Part shown: positions 1 to 10,400 of the stretch, piece after piece
Position numbering within the stretch: the first letter of the stretch is position 1
Layout of the letters: each line of letters starts with the position of its first letter
Assembly: GCF_022605725.1 (NCBI RefSeq)
Contig: NC_065552.1
Span: forward strand, 18,618,785 to 18,682,784
Origin: Anthonomus grandis grandis
Taxonomy: Eukaryota; Arthropoda; Insecta; Coleoptera; Curculionidae
Direction of reading: 5' to 3'
Length of the DNA stretch: 64,000 nucleotides
Translations under genes and position numbers: made by a program
Notes under the pieces: model-generated
The model's database searches: none
The model's input: the letters and a program-made list of their open reading frames with translations, nothing else
What the model was told of the DNA's origin: nothing

Positions 1-724
1 TCTTACAGTTCATCAATAATTTAAAGAGAAAAATATTAAGATTTAAAATATACTTTTTTAAGAAACAAAAACAGTTTAATGATCAAGGAACAAAAAAATA
101 CAAAATTATTTGTCACAAATTGATCAGCTGATATATGTCTTATGATTTGCGATGTTGTAATATATACACAGGAGCGATTTTTAATTCGAACTATAATCCA
201 ATTATTGAATTCATTCATAACCTAATAAGTAATAATCCGATTATCGAAATAATGCGATTTTTCCCATCACTAAGTCGATAACAGCGCTGATAAAATTAAA
301 ACTGGCTTGGTTCTTGTTTATAAATAATTTATTTAGTTTACTCTTAGTCTTAGTCATCGCCCATCGGGCTTCAGGTTATCAATCGAATACTTGAATTTAA
401 AAACCGAATAACATAGCTTATTTTAATAACTGAATTATCGGTTAATTTTCATTCGAATAATCCCATCACTAATTCACCTGTTGTTTTTCGCGGCGTTTAT
501 TTGTGGTTAGTTTGGATTTTTGGATTTTTGGATTTTTCGGATTTTGGATATTAGATAGTAGTGTGTTGGATTTTTTGCGGTTGTGGAGATTAATTTTGGA
601 GAGTTTAAGATTTTTTTAGACAATATTTATAATAAACTAAATAAAAATGAACCCGATTAATGACGTAGTGTGCAACATACTGGAAACTCCCTTCAGGCAT
701 TGGATGGATGAATATTAAAGGAAT
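1..724. other. AT-rich stretch, no gene seen
   Basis: No supported coding region. The motif cccatcactaa occurs twice (about 265-275 and 463-473) and resembles hAT-type terminal sequence, but both copies point the same way, so no element can be delimited. The short minus-strand ORF at 36-218 has no recognisable family features. Confidence 0.5.
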
Positions 725-2458
725 GTGCTGTTATATGGTCGACCAACCAATATTCTAAGCATAGAATTTAAAAAGGAAGCAAAGAAAAGAGGCAAGTCTT
801 ATAATATCAATTTTAAGCCTTCTTGGTTTACCGAATTTAATCGGCTGTGTAGCAGCAAAGTGCTGCAAAGATTATATTGCTGGCTCTGTTTACTATTTTC
901 AAACAAACAATCTGTATGGAATAGGGATGGCTTTACAGATTTTATTAATATTAATAGGTCCTTGCATAAACATACAGATTCTGGAGGGCATTTAAAATGC
1001 CAATTAATGTTCAGAAACTTTGAAAATAATCAAAACACCATTGCCGACGCCTTAAAAGAAAATGCTCGACTATATAAATTAAAATTTAATGAAAATGTTA
1101 GATTAAATAGAATTTGTATGAATACAGTTATCGACGCAGTTTTGTATCTCAGTAAACAAGAGTTGCCGTTTCGCGGACATGAGGAGAAAATTGACTCAAT
1201 AAACAGGGGAAATTTTAAAGAGTTCCGCTGATCATTTGTTCACTATGGCTGCAACAGTTTTAGAACCTTTAGAATACAAAGATAATCTAATAGGACAGTG
1301 TTATGATGGAGCGAGTGTGATGTCAGGGCATTTGAATGAATGTCAGCAAAAAATAAAAGAACATGCACCACAAGCAATTTTTGTGCATTTTCTAGCACAC
1401 CGACTTAATCTTGTTTTACAACAGAGCTTTAGGAAGATTTCAAAATGCCGCACTTTTTTTGCAACTATTGCAGGAATTCCATCATTTTTCCATAGTTTAC
1501 CAAAACGATCCTACGCTCTGGCATCTACATCAGCTAGACGTATGCCAACAATTACAGAGACACAATGGACTTCTAATTCAAAATTAATCAACGTAATTAT
1601 TGATGACTAGCAAAAACTGAAGTTCAGTTGGCTAAAGGCTTTTTAAGAGAGTTTAATGACTTTGAGTTTACATTTTTAGCAACAGTGTTTAGCGATATTT
1701 TCAATTTAACAGATATAATGTTTTAAAAAAAAAATCCCTGGATATTAATTATTGTTTAAATCAAATAAATGTAACGCGTCAATTGTTAAGCAATAAAAGA
1801 AATGAAGAAGTTTTTAATACAATTTTTGATAAAGCCAGCAGTCTGACTACCATAAATACATTAAAAAGATGTGAAGCTGGATTGAACAAAATAGAATTAT
1901 AGATAAATAGAATTTGAAATATATGACCATGTTTTATCAGAAATGGATGTAGGTTTTCAAGATTGTGAGAAATTAAAATTTGTATGCTTAGCAGATTCAA
2001 CAAAGTTTGAAACGTACAGTTTAACATTTCCTTCGGACAATTTTCAAAATTTAATAGAATTTTATGGCACAAAGTTCACAAAACAACAAAGACTAAAAAA
2101 TGAACTTCGCCTTCTGTATGCCGATGAAAATTATAAAAATGTGAATTTGCAAGAACTAATAATAAAATTAAAACCAAATAAAGACATTTTTACGGAAGCT
2201 TATAATTTATTTTGTCTAATTCTCACCATTCCATTGACAAGCGTGTCCGTAGAAAGGAGTTTTTCATGTTTAAAAAGGCTAAAAACATTTACAAGAAATA
2301 CTATTTCACAAGAAAGACTTTCCAGTTTGGCTATTATTTCACTACATAAAGAACTACTAAAAGAACTTATGCAAATGCAACATCCGTTTTACGAGGATAT
2401 TATTAACCGATTCGCTTCCCTAAAGGACCGAAGGATCGACTTGATTTATAAAAACTAG
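725..2458 (+). pseudogene. hAT-family (ZMYM1-like) transposase, broken
   Basis: Three reading-frame pieces on the plus strand together look like a hAT transposase of the type annotated as zinc finger MYM-type protein 1-like. Piece 725-1231 has a cysteine/histidine-rich TTF-type region followed by LPFRGHEE, a hallmark block of this family. Piece 1236-1610 carries CYDGASVMSG and an AHRLNLVLQQSF block, matching the DUF4371/RNase H-like core. Piece 1943-2458 ends with VSVERSFSCLKRLKTFTRN, the hAT C-terminal dimerisation motif. Stops and frame changes separate the pieces (for example after DD at 1607-1609 and in the AT-rich stretch 1720-1940), so the gene is dead. Codons between the core and the dimerisation domain are partly missing. 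I infer a decayed DNA transposon. A host ZMYM-like gene is less likely because of the stops. Confidence 0.85.
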
Positions 2459-2518
2459 GTAAGTCAGCTCTAACTATAATACTATTTTCTGGGCCATGCA
2501 GATCTTCACCTACTTTTT

Positions 2519-2536
2519 TTCCCACGAGCCGCGACT
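2519..2536 (-). repeat. Possible hAT right terminal repeat
   Basis: The sequence tcccacgagccgcgactg lies 60 bp after the transposase stop. Its reverse complement starts CAG and reads like the CAG..GCGGCTCGTGG termini common in ZMYM1-like hAT elements. No matching left end was found, so the element is probably truncated on that side. Confidence 0.45.
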
Positions 2537-2598
2537 GGAAATTGCATGAAGTAGTAAGTAAATGGTTTTTAAACGTAAAACAAAAAATAAAATATGTT

Positions 2599-2790
2599 CT
2601 AAGTTCCCCTAAACGTGTATACCATTTGTTTGTTAGTATCTCCGATGATATCGATATCGCTGTCGCAATCGCTGAGATCGGTGTTTGATCCGGAGCTGCT
2701 TTCTTGCACTTCAGCTCCTGCTACAGAGAGCGAATCTAGAAAATATGATTTAGTGATTTCGCCATTATTGGCCAGGAGTATATAAGTCAC
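2599..2790 (-). CDS. Small acidic ORF, unknown
   Basis: A 63-codon minus-strand ORF encodes a serine/aspartate-rich peptide with SSSGSNTDLSDCDSDIDII. Its base composition is more balanced than the flanking DNA, which makes it look like a terminal exon or a captured piece of coding sequence rather than chance. I do not recognise the family. It lies just beyond the hAT relic and could be part of an unrelated mobile element. Function unknown. Confidence 0.25.
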   Translation of the reverse strand: MTYILLANNGEITKSYFLDSLSVAGAEVQESSSGSNTDLSDCDSDIDIIGDTNKQMVYTFRGT

Positions 2791-2917
2791 TTTACTGTAA
2801 TATTTTTATTGGATCTTGTAGTTATTTACCGTTTGGTAAAAAAAATAAATTCATAAAAAAAAGACAATTCAAATATTTGTTTGGAAATAAAATATTGCAA
2901 CTTAAACTGTATAACAG

Positions 2918-2980
2918 ATTAGGTTAAACATTAAGTTAGATTAGGATAAACAAAAAAAGATTAGGTTAAACAAAATAAGA
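2918..2980 (+). repeat. Degenerate tandem repeat (gattaggttaaacaaa)
   Basis: Three to four imperfect copies of a roughly 16-bp unit of the form GATTAGGTTAAACAAA lie immediately left of the MITE that begins near 2986. Confidence 0.6.
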
Positions 2981-2985
2981 CCAAA

Positions 2986-3484
2986 ACCGATTCCAAGCGA
3001 TCTATCGGTTTTAACCGCGGTTAAGGCCTTGGTTCACCTTGAACAGTCCCTTTATAACATAAACAATCGTGTCCGCTTGGACGTGTTTGGTTGAAGTAAC
3101 TTCAAAATTTGTCAGCTGTCACTATCATAATTTTGTTTGTTTTTAAATAATACCCCAGACGCCAGTAATATTAAATGTAATTAGTTCTTAAACATAAATA
3201 TCAAAAAAGAAAACTTATTAGCCATAATAAATTTTGTGTCATTTTTAAAAAGAAAATAATTTGTTGTCTGTTTCTATTTTTTCCCGCACTTATTTCAATA
3301 TTTTTGACATTTGACGTTTAGAAAACAGCTCCGGACGTGGGTATCTACTGTTCCAAATTGATGACGTATAAAGGGCTAATTGGTGACGTCACGTATCTCA
3401 AGCGGTTATAACTATAATCGCTTGGACGTGTTTGGTTAATTTCATTTAGGAACGGTAATTACCGATAGACCGCTTGGAATCGGT
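2986..3484. mobile_element. MITE of about 500 bp with terminal inverted repeats
   Basis: The two ends are inverted copies of a 24-bp sequence: 2986-3009 starts aaccgattccaagcg, and 3461-3484 is its reverse complement with one mismatch. Inside, cgcttggacgtgtttggtt occurs twice in direct orientation (3074-3092 and 3419-3437), and 3400-3425 is nearly palindromic around ttataactataa. There is no coding capacity. I infer a non-autonomous DNA transposon; the superfamily is not clear because no unambiguous target duplication is visible. Confidence 0.7.
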
Positions 3485-3915
3485 TCAAGTGATTTAAAAT
3501 TGATACTAGTTATAACACCCTTTAGGCTTGTGTCAAAATGTATGAGGCCTTAAGAGTTAAACTCAAGCTTTTTATAAATCTATGTGTGAGGGCGAGTGTT
3601 TTTACTCAACACTACTTTAATTTCTCTTGTAATTAAAACACATCTGTTGATAATACTTTGTATATATTTCATTTCTCGATACTTATCTACATACCGCGCG
3701 CCTCTCGCCACACCGTCATCGGACGGTGGGCAGGCCCTGTTGCCGCTGTTACACAATTATATTTTAAACTTGCCCTCGGCCTTGAAACCTATGGGGGTTC
3801 AAGAAGAAATAAAAACTTATTCTATGAATACTTATTAAGAAACATTTACTTTCTGGCTATTAAATTAGTTTTTACAGTAAATTAAGAGCACTAGAAGACG
3901 CTTCCTACGAAGTGT
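3485..3915. other. No gene seen
   Basis: Two overlapping short plus-strand ORFs (3596-3838 and 3658-3885) in a slightly GC-richer patch at 3690-3800 show no family signature. I cannot support a gene here. Confidence 0.4.
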
Positions 3916-4101
3916 CTATAAAACACAAATTTTAGTAAAGGCTCTTTTGATGACACCGTGCTCAGTTTTTATGGTTGCTACTCTAGCCACTCCATCTTGA
4001 CCTGGATGAACCTTCTCAATACGACCCAATACACCACTGAAGAGGCGATATGTAATTTTCTTTGACCACTGCCAACATTCCTGGTTCCAATCTTTATTCA
4101 C
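3916..4101 (-). pseudogene. BEL/Pao pol C-terminal fragment (DUF5641-like)
   Basis: This minus-strand reading frame of about 60 residues contains LGRIEKVHPGQDGVARVATI and ends RAFTKICVL. That matches the DUF5641-like tail that follows the integrase of BEL/Pao elements. The full-length element at 6410-13065 ends with the equivalent pattern (KLGRVNTLYPGNDGVVRIVS, then TKLCPL). No LTR or further pol is adjacent, so this is a lone fragment from a different BEL/Pao copy in the opposite orientation. Confidence 0.7.
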
Positions 4102-4869
4102 CGCGATGCCACTTTTAAAGAAGGCTACTGTATATGCAAAGTTATCTTGCTAATGTAGATCTAAAGGAAATCTATATTTTTTATTTAAGACACTTTTTGA
4201 TAAAAGGACGCATTCACTAATTATTAAGGACGGACAGGACTTTTTTAAAATACGGTACAACAAATAATGAAAATTCTATACATCATAAGACCAAGATATT
4301 TTACAGATTTATACAGCGACAAAGAAACTTAACGACTTAGCGACAAAAATTCGTAATATTTATAAACGGAATAATTTTAAAAGCTACAATAACTATTGTT
4401 TGTCTACTCCCCTGCAGATTATGAATGCTTATGCACTTTTATTTGGTAGAATATGATTTCAGTCACGTGCAATCTGCTTCTCAAAACAATTATATTTATG
4501 AGCTAAATCAACTAGTTGTATTATTATCATTATGTTATATCTAATAAGGAGACTGTAGGATTGAACATCTTTTTTTCTCCTACATGATTGTCCTTCTTCT
4601 TCCACTGAACCTCTGTGTATACTTTTCAGCTTGTCACTACGCACAAGCACTTTTCTCAACGTCTCGAAACAAGCAAAAAATTGGACAACTATCGCCCAAT
4701 CTTCAATTTGTCCACCTTTGGACCTGCTTTGCCTTGATTGAGACCCGCATTTCTAATAACGTGTTTTGCTAAATTAAACATTTTATTTTACCTAATCACC
4801 ATGGCTTTTTTTAGTATTGATCAATAGTTATTAATTTAATATCATTTCTGCGAAACACATGAGGCTATG
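4102..4869. other. No gene seen
   Basis: AT-rich DNA with short opposing ORFs (4459-4659 minus, 4584-4772 plus) that overlap each other and show no domain signature. I see nothing I can name. Confidence 0.4.
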
Positions 4870-5890
4870 AATTGCGAATGTCAACTTGATTTAATCTACA
4901 TAGATTTTGCTAAGATCTTTGATAGGTTGGATCATGGATTTTTAAGAAAAAAAACTTTATAAGATGGACTTTCATAAACATCATGTGGAATTCAATAACT
5001 TCAGATCATCTACCTACATTACTTCAAGTAGTGCCCACCCGGGAATCAATCTTGCTTGCTTTGTTTTTGATTTTTATCGATAATATTTCCAAGAATGTTG
5101 GCAGAGAGTTTCTACTTAAGTTTCTAGTTTGCCGATGAAACATGAAAGTTTTTCGCTTGTTAAGAAGCATCGCGACTGCACGCAGATGCAGATCTGATAG
5201 GATTTATAAATGATGTCAAGTGAACAGACTCCCACTTAACCTTCATAACTGTAAGAAGATGTCAATTTCTTTGTTCAAAGATGAGATTGACTTTGGTTAC
5301 ATATCCGAAATTTCACTCTCTTCATGACCTGCGAGTCTGTATTGATAAAGAATATACCTTTAATACTAATGTAGGTACCATCATAAGATCTTAGGCTTCA
5401 TTATAAGATCAACAAGACTATTTTCTAATTCTTCAAGCAGAACAATATTGTTTAATTCCTTAGTAAAATCACGTCTACTGTATGCATTTTTTATTATGGT
5501 TTTCTAATCATGCAGTGCACATTAACAGGCTCGACATAGTTCAATGAAAATTCTACAAATATGTTTTAGGATGGATGGATGGTGTATACCCTAAAAGGCA
5601 ATTCAGTCAGCAGTTATTGCTTTCAAAGTTTATTGCACTGTCTTTTCATTAGTCTGTTGTTAGTTAGAGTTTAATGTTTTCATATAAAATATACAAGAAT
5701 CCAATTGACGCTTCAGATCTCTTATCATCTTTGAATTTTGCTGTTCATTGCATCCATAAAAGAAGATACACTGTATTTTGTCTTAACAATACTTATGCCA
5801 CCAATCTGACGAAGAGATAGCCTATATATGGAAAATGCAGCTAGTTCAATAAGGTTTAGTTACGGTTTGAAGTTGATCTATTTTAGGCAT
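4870..5890 (+). pseudogene. Non-LTR retrotransposon RT fragment (Jockey/CR1-like)
   Basis: Heavily decayed but readable across frames. 4876-4938 encodes a DLIYIDFAKIFDRLDHG block, the RT motif A region. About 5066-5090 encodes LIFIDNI, followed near 5130 by FADET where the FADD catalytic box is expected. 5220-5275 encodes VNRLPLNLHNCKKMSISLFK, the usual block after the catalytic box. The region 5705-5800 resembles the C-terminal tail of these elements (ASDLLSSLNFAVHCIHKRR). Several stops and frameshifts exclude function. A (TTA)n run begins about 135 bp downstream. Confidence 0.75.
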
Positions 5891-6025
5891 AACTTTGAAT
5901 AATTTCAAATTTCTTTTAGATTCTTAAATAATTAAGCATTTAATGTACTATACCTATTATTTTGATTTCTTTAATCTTGTAATTTGTTACATGAATTTTG
6001 TACTACCTGTCAATATTTTAATAAT

Positions 6026-6027
6026 TG

Positions 6028-6106
<79 letters not shown>

Positions 6107-6110
6107 GTTT
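6026..6110. repeat. (TTA)n microsatellite
   Basis: About 26 near-perfect TTA units lie after the RT relic. The 84-codon ORF that reads through it as poly-leucine (5943-6197) is a low-complexity artefact. Confidence 0.95.
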
Positions 6111-6404
6111 ATTACTATTATTTATTTCCTATTTGACTATAGAACATGGAATTTAACTCCCGCGGACCTTCGTGGCATGGAGTCAATTAATTTTTAAATA
6201 TATGCTATGTCCATATTTTTTCAGTCATTTTGATGGTCTGAGAAAAGTTTGTTGAGGTTGGAATAGGCTTTATGTCTGATTCTATGCTTTAACGTTAATC
6301 TGCACAAATTCTTTAAAGTGTAAATGTACCATTAAATTTTTTGAATTTTCAAATTTATAGCTATAACCTTAAAAAAGTTATTTAGTATAATGTACTCTAG
6401 TATA

Positions 6405-6409
6405 ACGTA
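6405..6409. repeat. Target-site duplication, left (acgta)
   Basis: The five bases acgta immediately before the left LTR are repeated immediately after the right LTR (13066-13070). A 5-bp duplication fits BEL/Pao integration and proves that the two LTRs bound one insertion. Confidence 0.93.
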
Positions 6410-6681
6410 TGTTAAGGTTTACGTTAGTTAAAACACCTGAATCGTTTTTGACACAGAAAAAAACGTCACGTTGTTGTCAACTACTAACTAACGCCGTCAA
6501 ATAAGCCCTCCACTTTCTTTACACATTAAGTGCATTTCTAAAAGAAAGAAGTGGTTCACGATGGACTTGTTTGTTTAATTCAACTATAAAATAAAATACA
6601 GTCCACAAACAACCCTTGCTGTTCCCAGCAGCAGAGACACTACACAATTTGGTGATCCAGCAGCGGAGCAGCAACAAAACA
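6410..6681 (+). repeat. BEL/Pao 5' LTR (272 bp)
   Basis: Starts TGTTAAGG and ends CAACAAAACA. It is the same length as the copy at 12794-13065, with only two differences that I can find by eye (in the ctaaaa[g/t]aaagaag and cttgt[t/c]tgttt contexts). It contains AATAAA-like signals (ataaaataaaata). High identity between LTRs means recent insertion. Confidence 0.95.
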
Positions 6682-6686
6682 TTTTT

Positions 6687-6703
6687 TGGTCGCATCGAGC
6701 GGA
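6687..6703 (+). promoter_or_regulatory. Candidate primer-binding site
   Basis: tggtcgcatcgagcgga begins with the TGG expected for pairing with a tRNA CCA end, five bases after the LTR. I could not assign the priming tRNA with confidence. Confidence 0.55.
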
Positions 6704-7418
6704 TTTCAAGATTTTCCGGCGATACAATTACAATTTGGGAGGTCAGTAGCCACAACAGGTGAAGACAAATACCAAGGCCGCCTCTACAACGTCAACAAAC
6801 AATTTGCAAGACAAAGGGACAATTTACCCATAAGTATCCTTTTTAAACAAAACCAGGGATTGGAGGTAAGCCTTTATTCATCACTTGGTCAATCACGGGA
6901 AAAGAAGTGCTCCTGTAATATCGGATTGCAGTTTAAGCTGAGTGGCTTCGCCCGCATTAATGTATTGAACATATATATACAATAGTCAGTAATTAGTGTT
7001 AAAAGAGGCGTTAATACTTTTAATTAATCGCATTTCAATTCATATATTACGTAATCAAGTGTCGTCATAGTCATCGTCGTCGTTCATACCCACTACTGCA
7101 TTCCAGAATTCACATGTATTCATAATGAAGTGTTATTTTAGAATTTAATGTACATAGTTTTAATCAGCTACATTCATATTTACATTATATTTATCTTATC
7201 GCATATAGGCTAAATCTTAGCATATACAATTAGAATTTGTAAAGAAGTTCTAATAGTGCAATTCTGTCATTTTAGCAAATTTGAGTCAGAGTACAAAATA
7301 CATATCTTTGTAATTCATTTGGATCCTCAAGGGCTGCTCATTTTTCACACCTCTTATATTTCTTTGGGAAATTGAGCACATTTTTTAAACTAAAACAAAC
7401 CTTGTCGAGTTTTTCATA
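6704..7418 (+). other. BEL/Pao leader, no gene
   Basis: Untranslated region between the primer-binding site and the gag-pol start. The short ORF at 6686-6985 overlaps the primer-binding site and has no family features. Confidence 0.7.
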
Positions 7419-10400
7419 ATGGCACCAAGAAAAGGAGCAAAGGGTAAAAACGAGTTAGATGAAGATGAAACACTACCCCGAATTCAAAATCTGGTAAGAA
7501 AGAGGGGTATGATTAATTCAAAATTATCACGTTTATTAAACTATTTTAATTCTTCAAAGGAAAGTGCTAATCCATCAACAATTCTTGAAATTGAATTGAG
7601 GTTGAAAGAAATAGAAACAAAATTGCTCACAGAGTTTTCAGAGATTCATTTTGAACTCGAAGGTTTAGATCCTGATAATTTCACTGAACAGGACCTAAAT
7701 GATTTTGAAACTTTATATTTTAAAACAATTGCTGATATTAAACAATTTCTTTCAATTAAAACAACTTCAAGTGATCAGCAAGTTATACACGATGAATCCA
7801 TTCATTCTTTACCACCCTATATTACATCCTTACAACGTCAGGTCTCTGTTAAAAGGCAAAACACAAAATTGCCTGTCATTGAATTGCCTAAGTTTTCTGG
7901 CCAATATGATAAGTGGCTAGAATTCAGGGATTTATACACTTCTCTAGTTCACAAAAATAATTGCCTTGAGCCAATCGAGAAATTTCAATATTTAAAGGCT
8001 ACACTAGAGGGTGCGGCAGCACAATCAATTCAGGCTATTAACATCACAAATGAAAACTATGATTTAGCATGGGACATTCTTTGTCAAAGATTTGAAAACA
8101 AAAGATTAATAGTGCATAATCACATTAAATCCTTATTCAATATTTATGATATAAGACCGGATTCTGCCAATTCATTTCGCAATGTACTAGACATTATTTC
8201 GAAAAATATGCGCTCTCTTAACAATTTAGGTGTTATAACGAACTCTTGGGATCCATTAATCATATATTTAGTAACCAGTAAGCTAGATGTTGAGTCAATC
8301 CGAGAATGGGAACAATCAGGCTTCGCTGAAGAACTGCCCTCTTTGGCAGAATTATATGATTTCCTGTCATCTCGTGCAGATTTCTTAGATAAAGTAGCAA
8401 TGCATAAGGGTAAACCACGCAAAACCTTCATTGTCAATCAACCGTCAACTCATCAGAGTTCTAACTTATGTTGTTTTTATTGTAAACAACAGCATGCAAT
8501 CTATCATTGTCCTAAATTTACTGCTCTTTCAGTAGATCAGAGATGGTCTACAATTAAATCACAAAAATTATGTGTTAATTGTTTGCGCAGTGGCCACAAA
8601 CTAGATAAATGTCGGTATGGTCATTGTAGACATTGTAAACAACGGCATAATTCATTACTTCATAAACAGCAACCTTTAATTCCAGTTGAAGATGGCCACC
8701 TTGTTTCAAGTAAAGAAACTACTCAAGGTCAAGTTGCCTTATATAATTCAACTAAGAGTCAAATCTTACTAGCCACAGCAGTGGTGCAAGTTTTCGATAT
8801 TCATGGTAAAGGGCATTCATGCAGAGCCCTCCTAGACAATGCTTCAATGTCTAATTTTGTATCCCAAGATTTTGTGAATAAATTAGGCATAACACAATAC
8901 AAAATTAATTCCTCAATCCTAGGAATTGGGCATTCAGTGTCTAATATTAACAAATCATGTCGAGTCAAATTCAAGTCTTGTTATAACAACTTCAATGTTT
9001 CATTAGATTGTTTAGTCATTCCAGAAATCACAGGTGATTTACCTAACACATATTTCAATCCAGGATGTCTAGATATTCCAACTAACTATCATTTAGCTGA
9101 TCCAGCATTCTTTGAGCCCAATCACGTTGACTTACTTATTGGAGCTCAAGTATTTTGGGATATTATTTCTGCGGAACGCATTACTTTAGGCCCCAATAAG
9201 CCTATTCTGCAGAATAGCAAATTGGGTTGGTTGGTGTCAGGTCCCATAGGCATTCCTAACTCATCAAAGAATACCCTTTGTCATTTCTCAAAAACCTTAG
9301 ATATTCAAAATCAGTTGCAAAAGCTTTGGGAAATTGAAGAGGTTTCAACCTCATCGCCAATCCTTTCAGAAGAAGAACTCTTAGCAGAGAAACATTTCAT
9401 CGAAAATGTTGAGAGAGATTCAGATGGCAGATTCATTGTAGGGATACCACTAAAGAAGTCTTTAGAAGTCTTGGGTGATACAAAGGTTCAAGCAACACAA
9501 CAATTTTTATCCTTAGAGAGAAAATTACATAAAAATCCGAAGTTGAAGCAAATGTATCAGGAATTTATGTCCGAGTATCAAAGTTTAAATCATATGTCAC
9601 CATTTATACCTTCTAATGATCAAATTTGTTATTTTTCTCCCCATCACGGTGTGCTACGTGAGAAAAGTCAAACTACCAAGCTCAGAGTCGTCTTCAATAG
9701 TTCGTTTCCAAGCACTACTGGTTTATCTTACAATTCAATTCAAATGGTTGGGCCAGTAGTTCAGGACGATTTAGTTTCTCTAATCTTAAGATTTCGACAG
9801 CATCAAATCGTTTTTTCAGCAGATGTTTGCAAGATGTATAGGCAAATACAGGTAAAGCAAGAGTTTCGCCCTTTACAATTAATTTTATGGCGAAGTGATC
9901 CAAAGGATGATCTAAAGATTTTCGCTTTAAACACTGTTACATATGGTACGGCTAGCGCCCCTTTCTTAGCCACACGGTGTCTTAAGCAGTTAGCATTAGA
10001 TCACATCTCATCATACCCTCAGGCATCAAAAATCATAAGTAAGAATTTCTACGTTGATGATTTGCTCGCAGGAGCAGACTCAGTGGAAGATGCAACTCGG
10101 TTATGCCTCGAAATTTCCTCAATTTTAAAGTCAGCATGGTTTGACTTACGAAAATGGAAGTCCAACAGCAAAGATCTTTTATCAAACCTTGCACATGGAA
10201 GTTGTACTCCTGATCATTTCTTCGGGTCTTCAGAAACAAACAAAACCTTGGGCATGTTTTGGTCTTGTGAAACAGATAACCTTTCATTTCATATCGATAT
10301 CCCCTCAAAAGTTGGGCAATTCTCAAAACGACTTATTTTGTCCGAAGTGGCAAAGATTTTTGATCCCCTTGGTCTCTTAAGTCCAGTTGTCATTAAAGCG

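Noticed and set aside
5943..6197. 84-codon ORF with a poly-leucine core
   Set aside because: It is a read-through of a (TTA)n microsatellite and has no other content.
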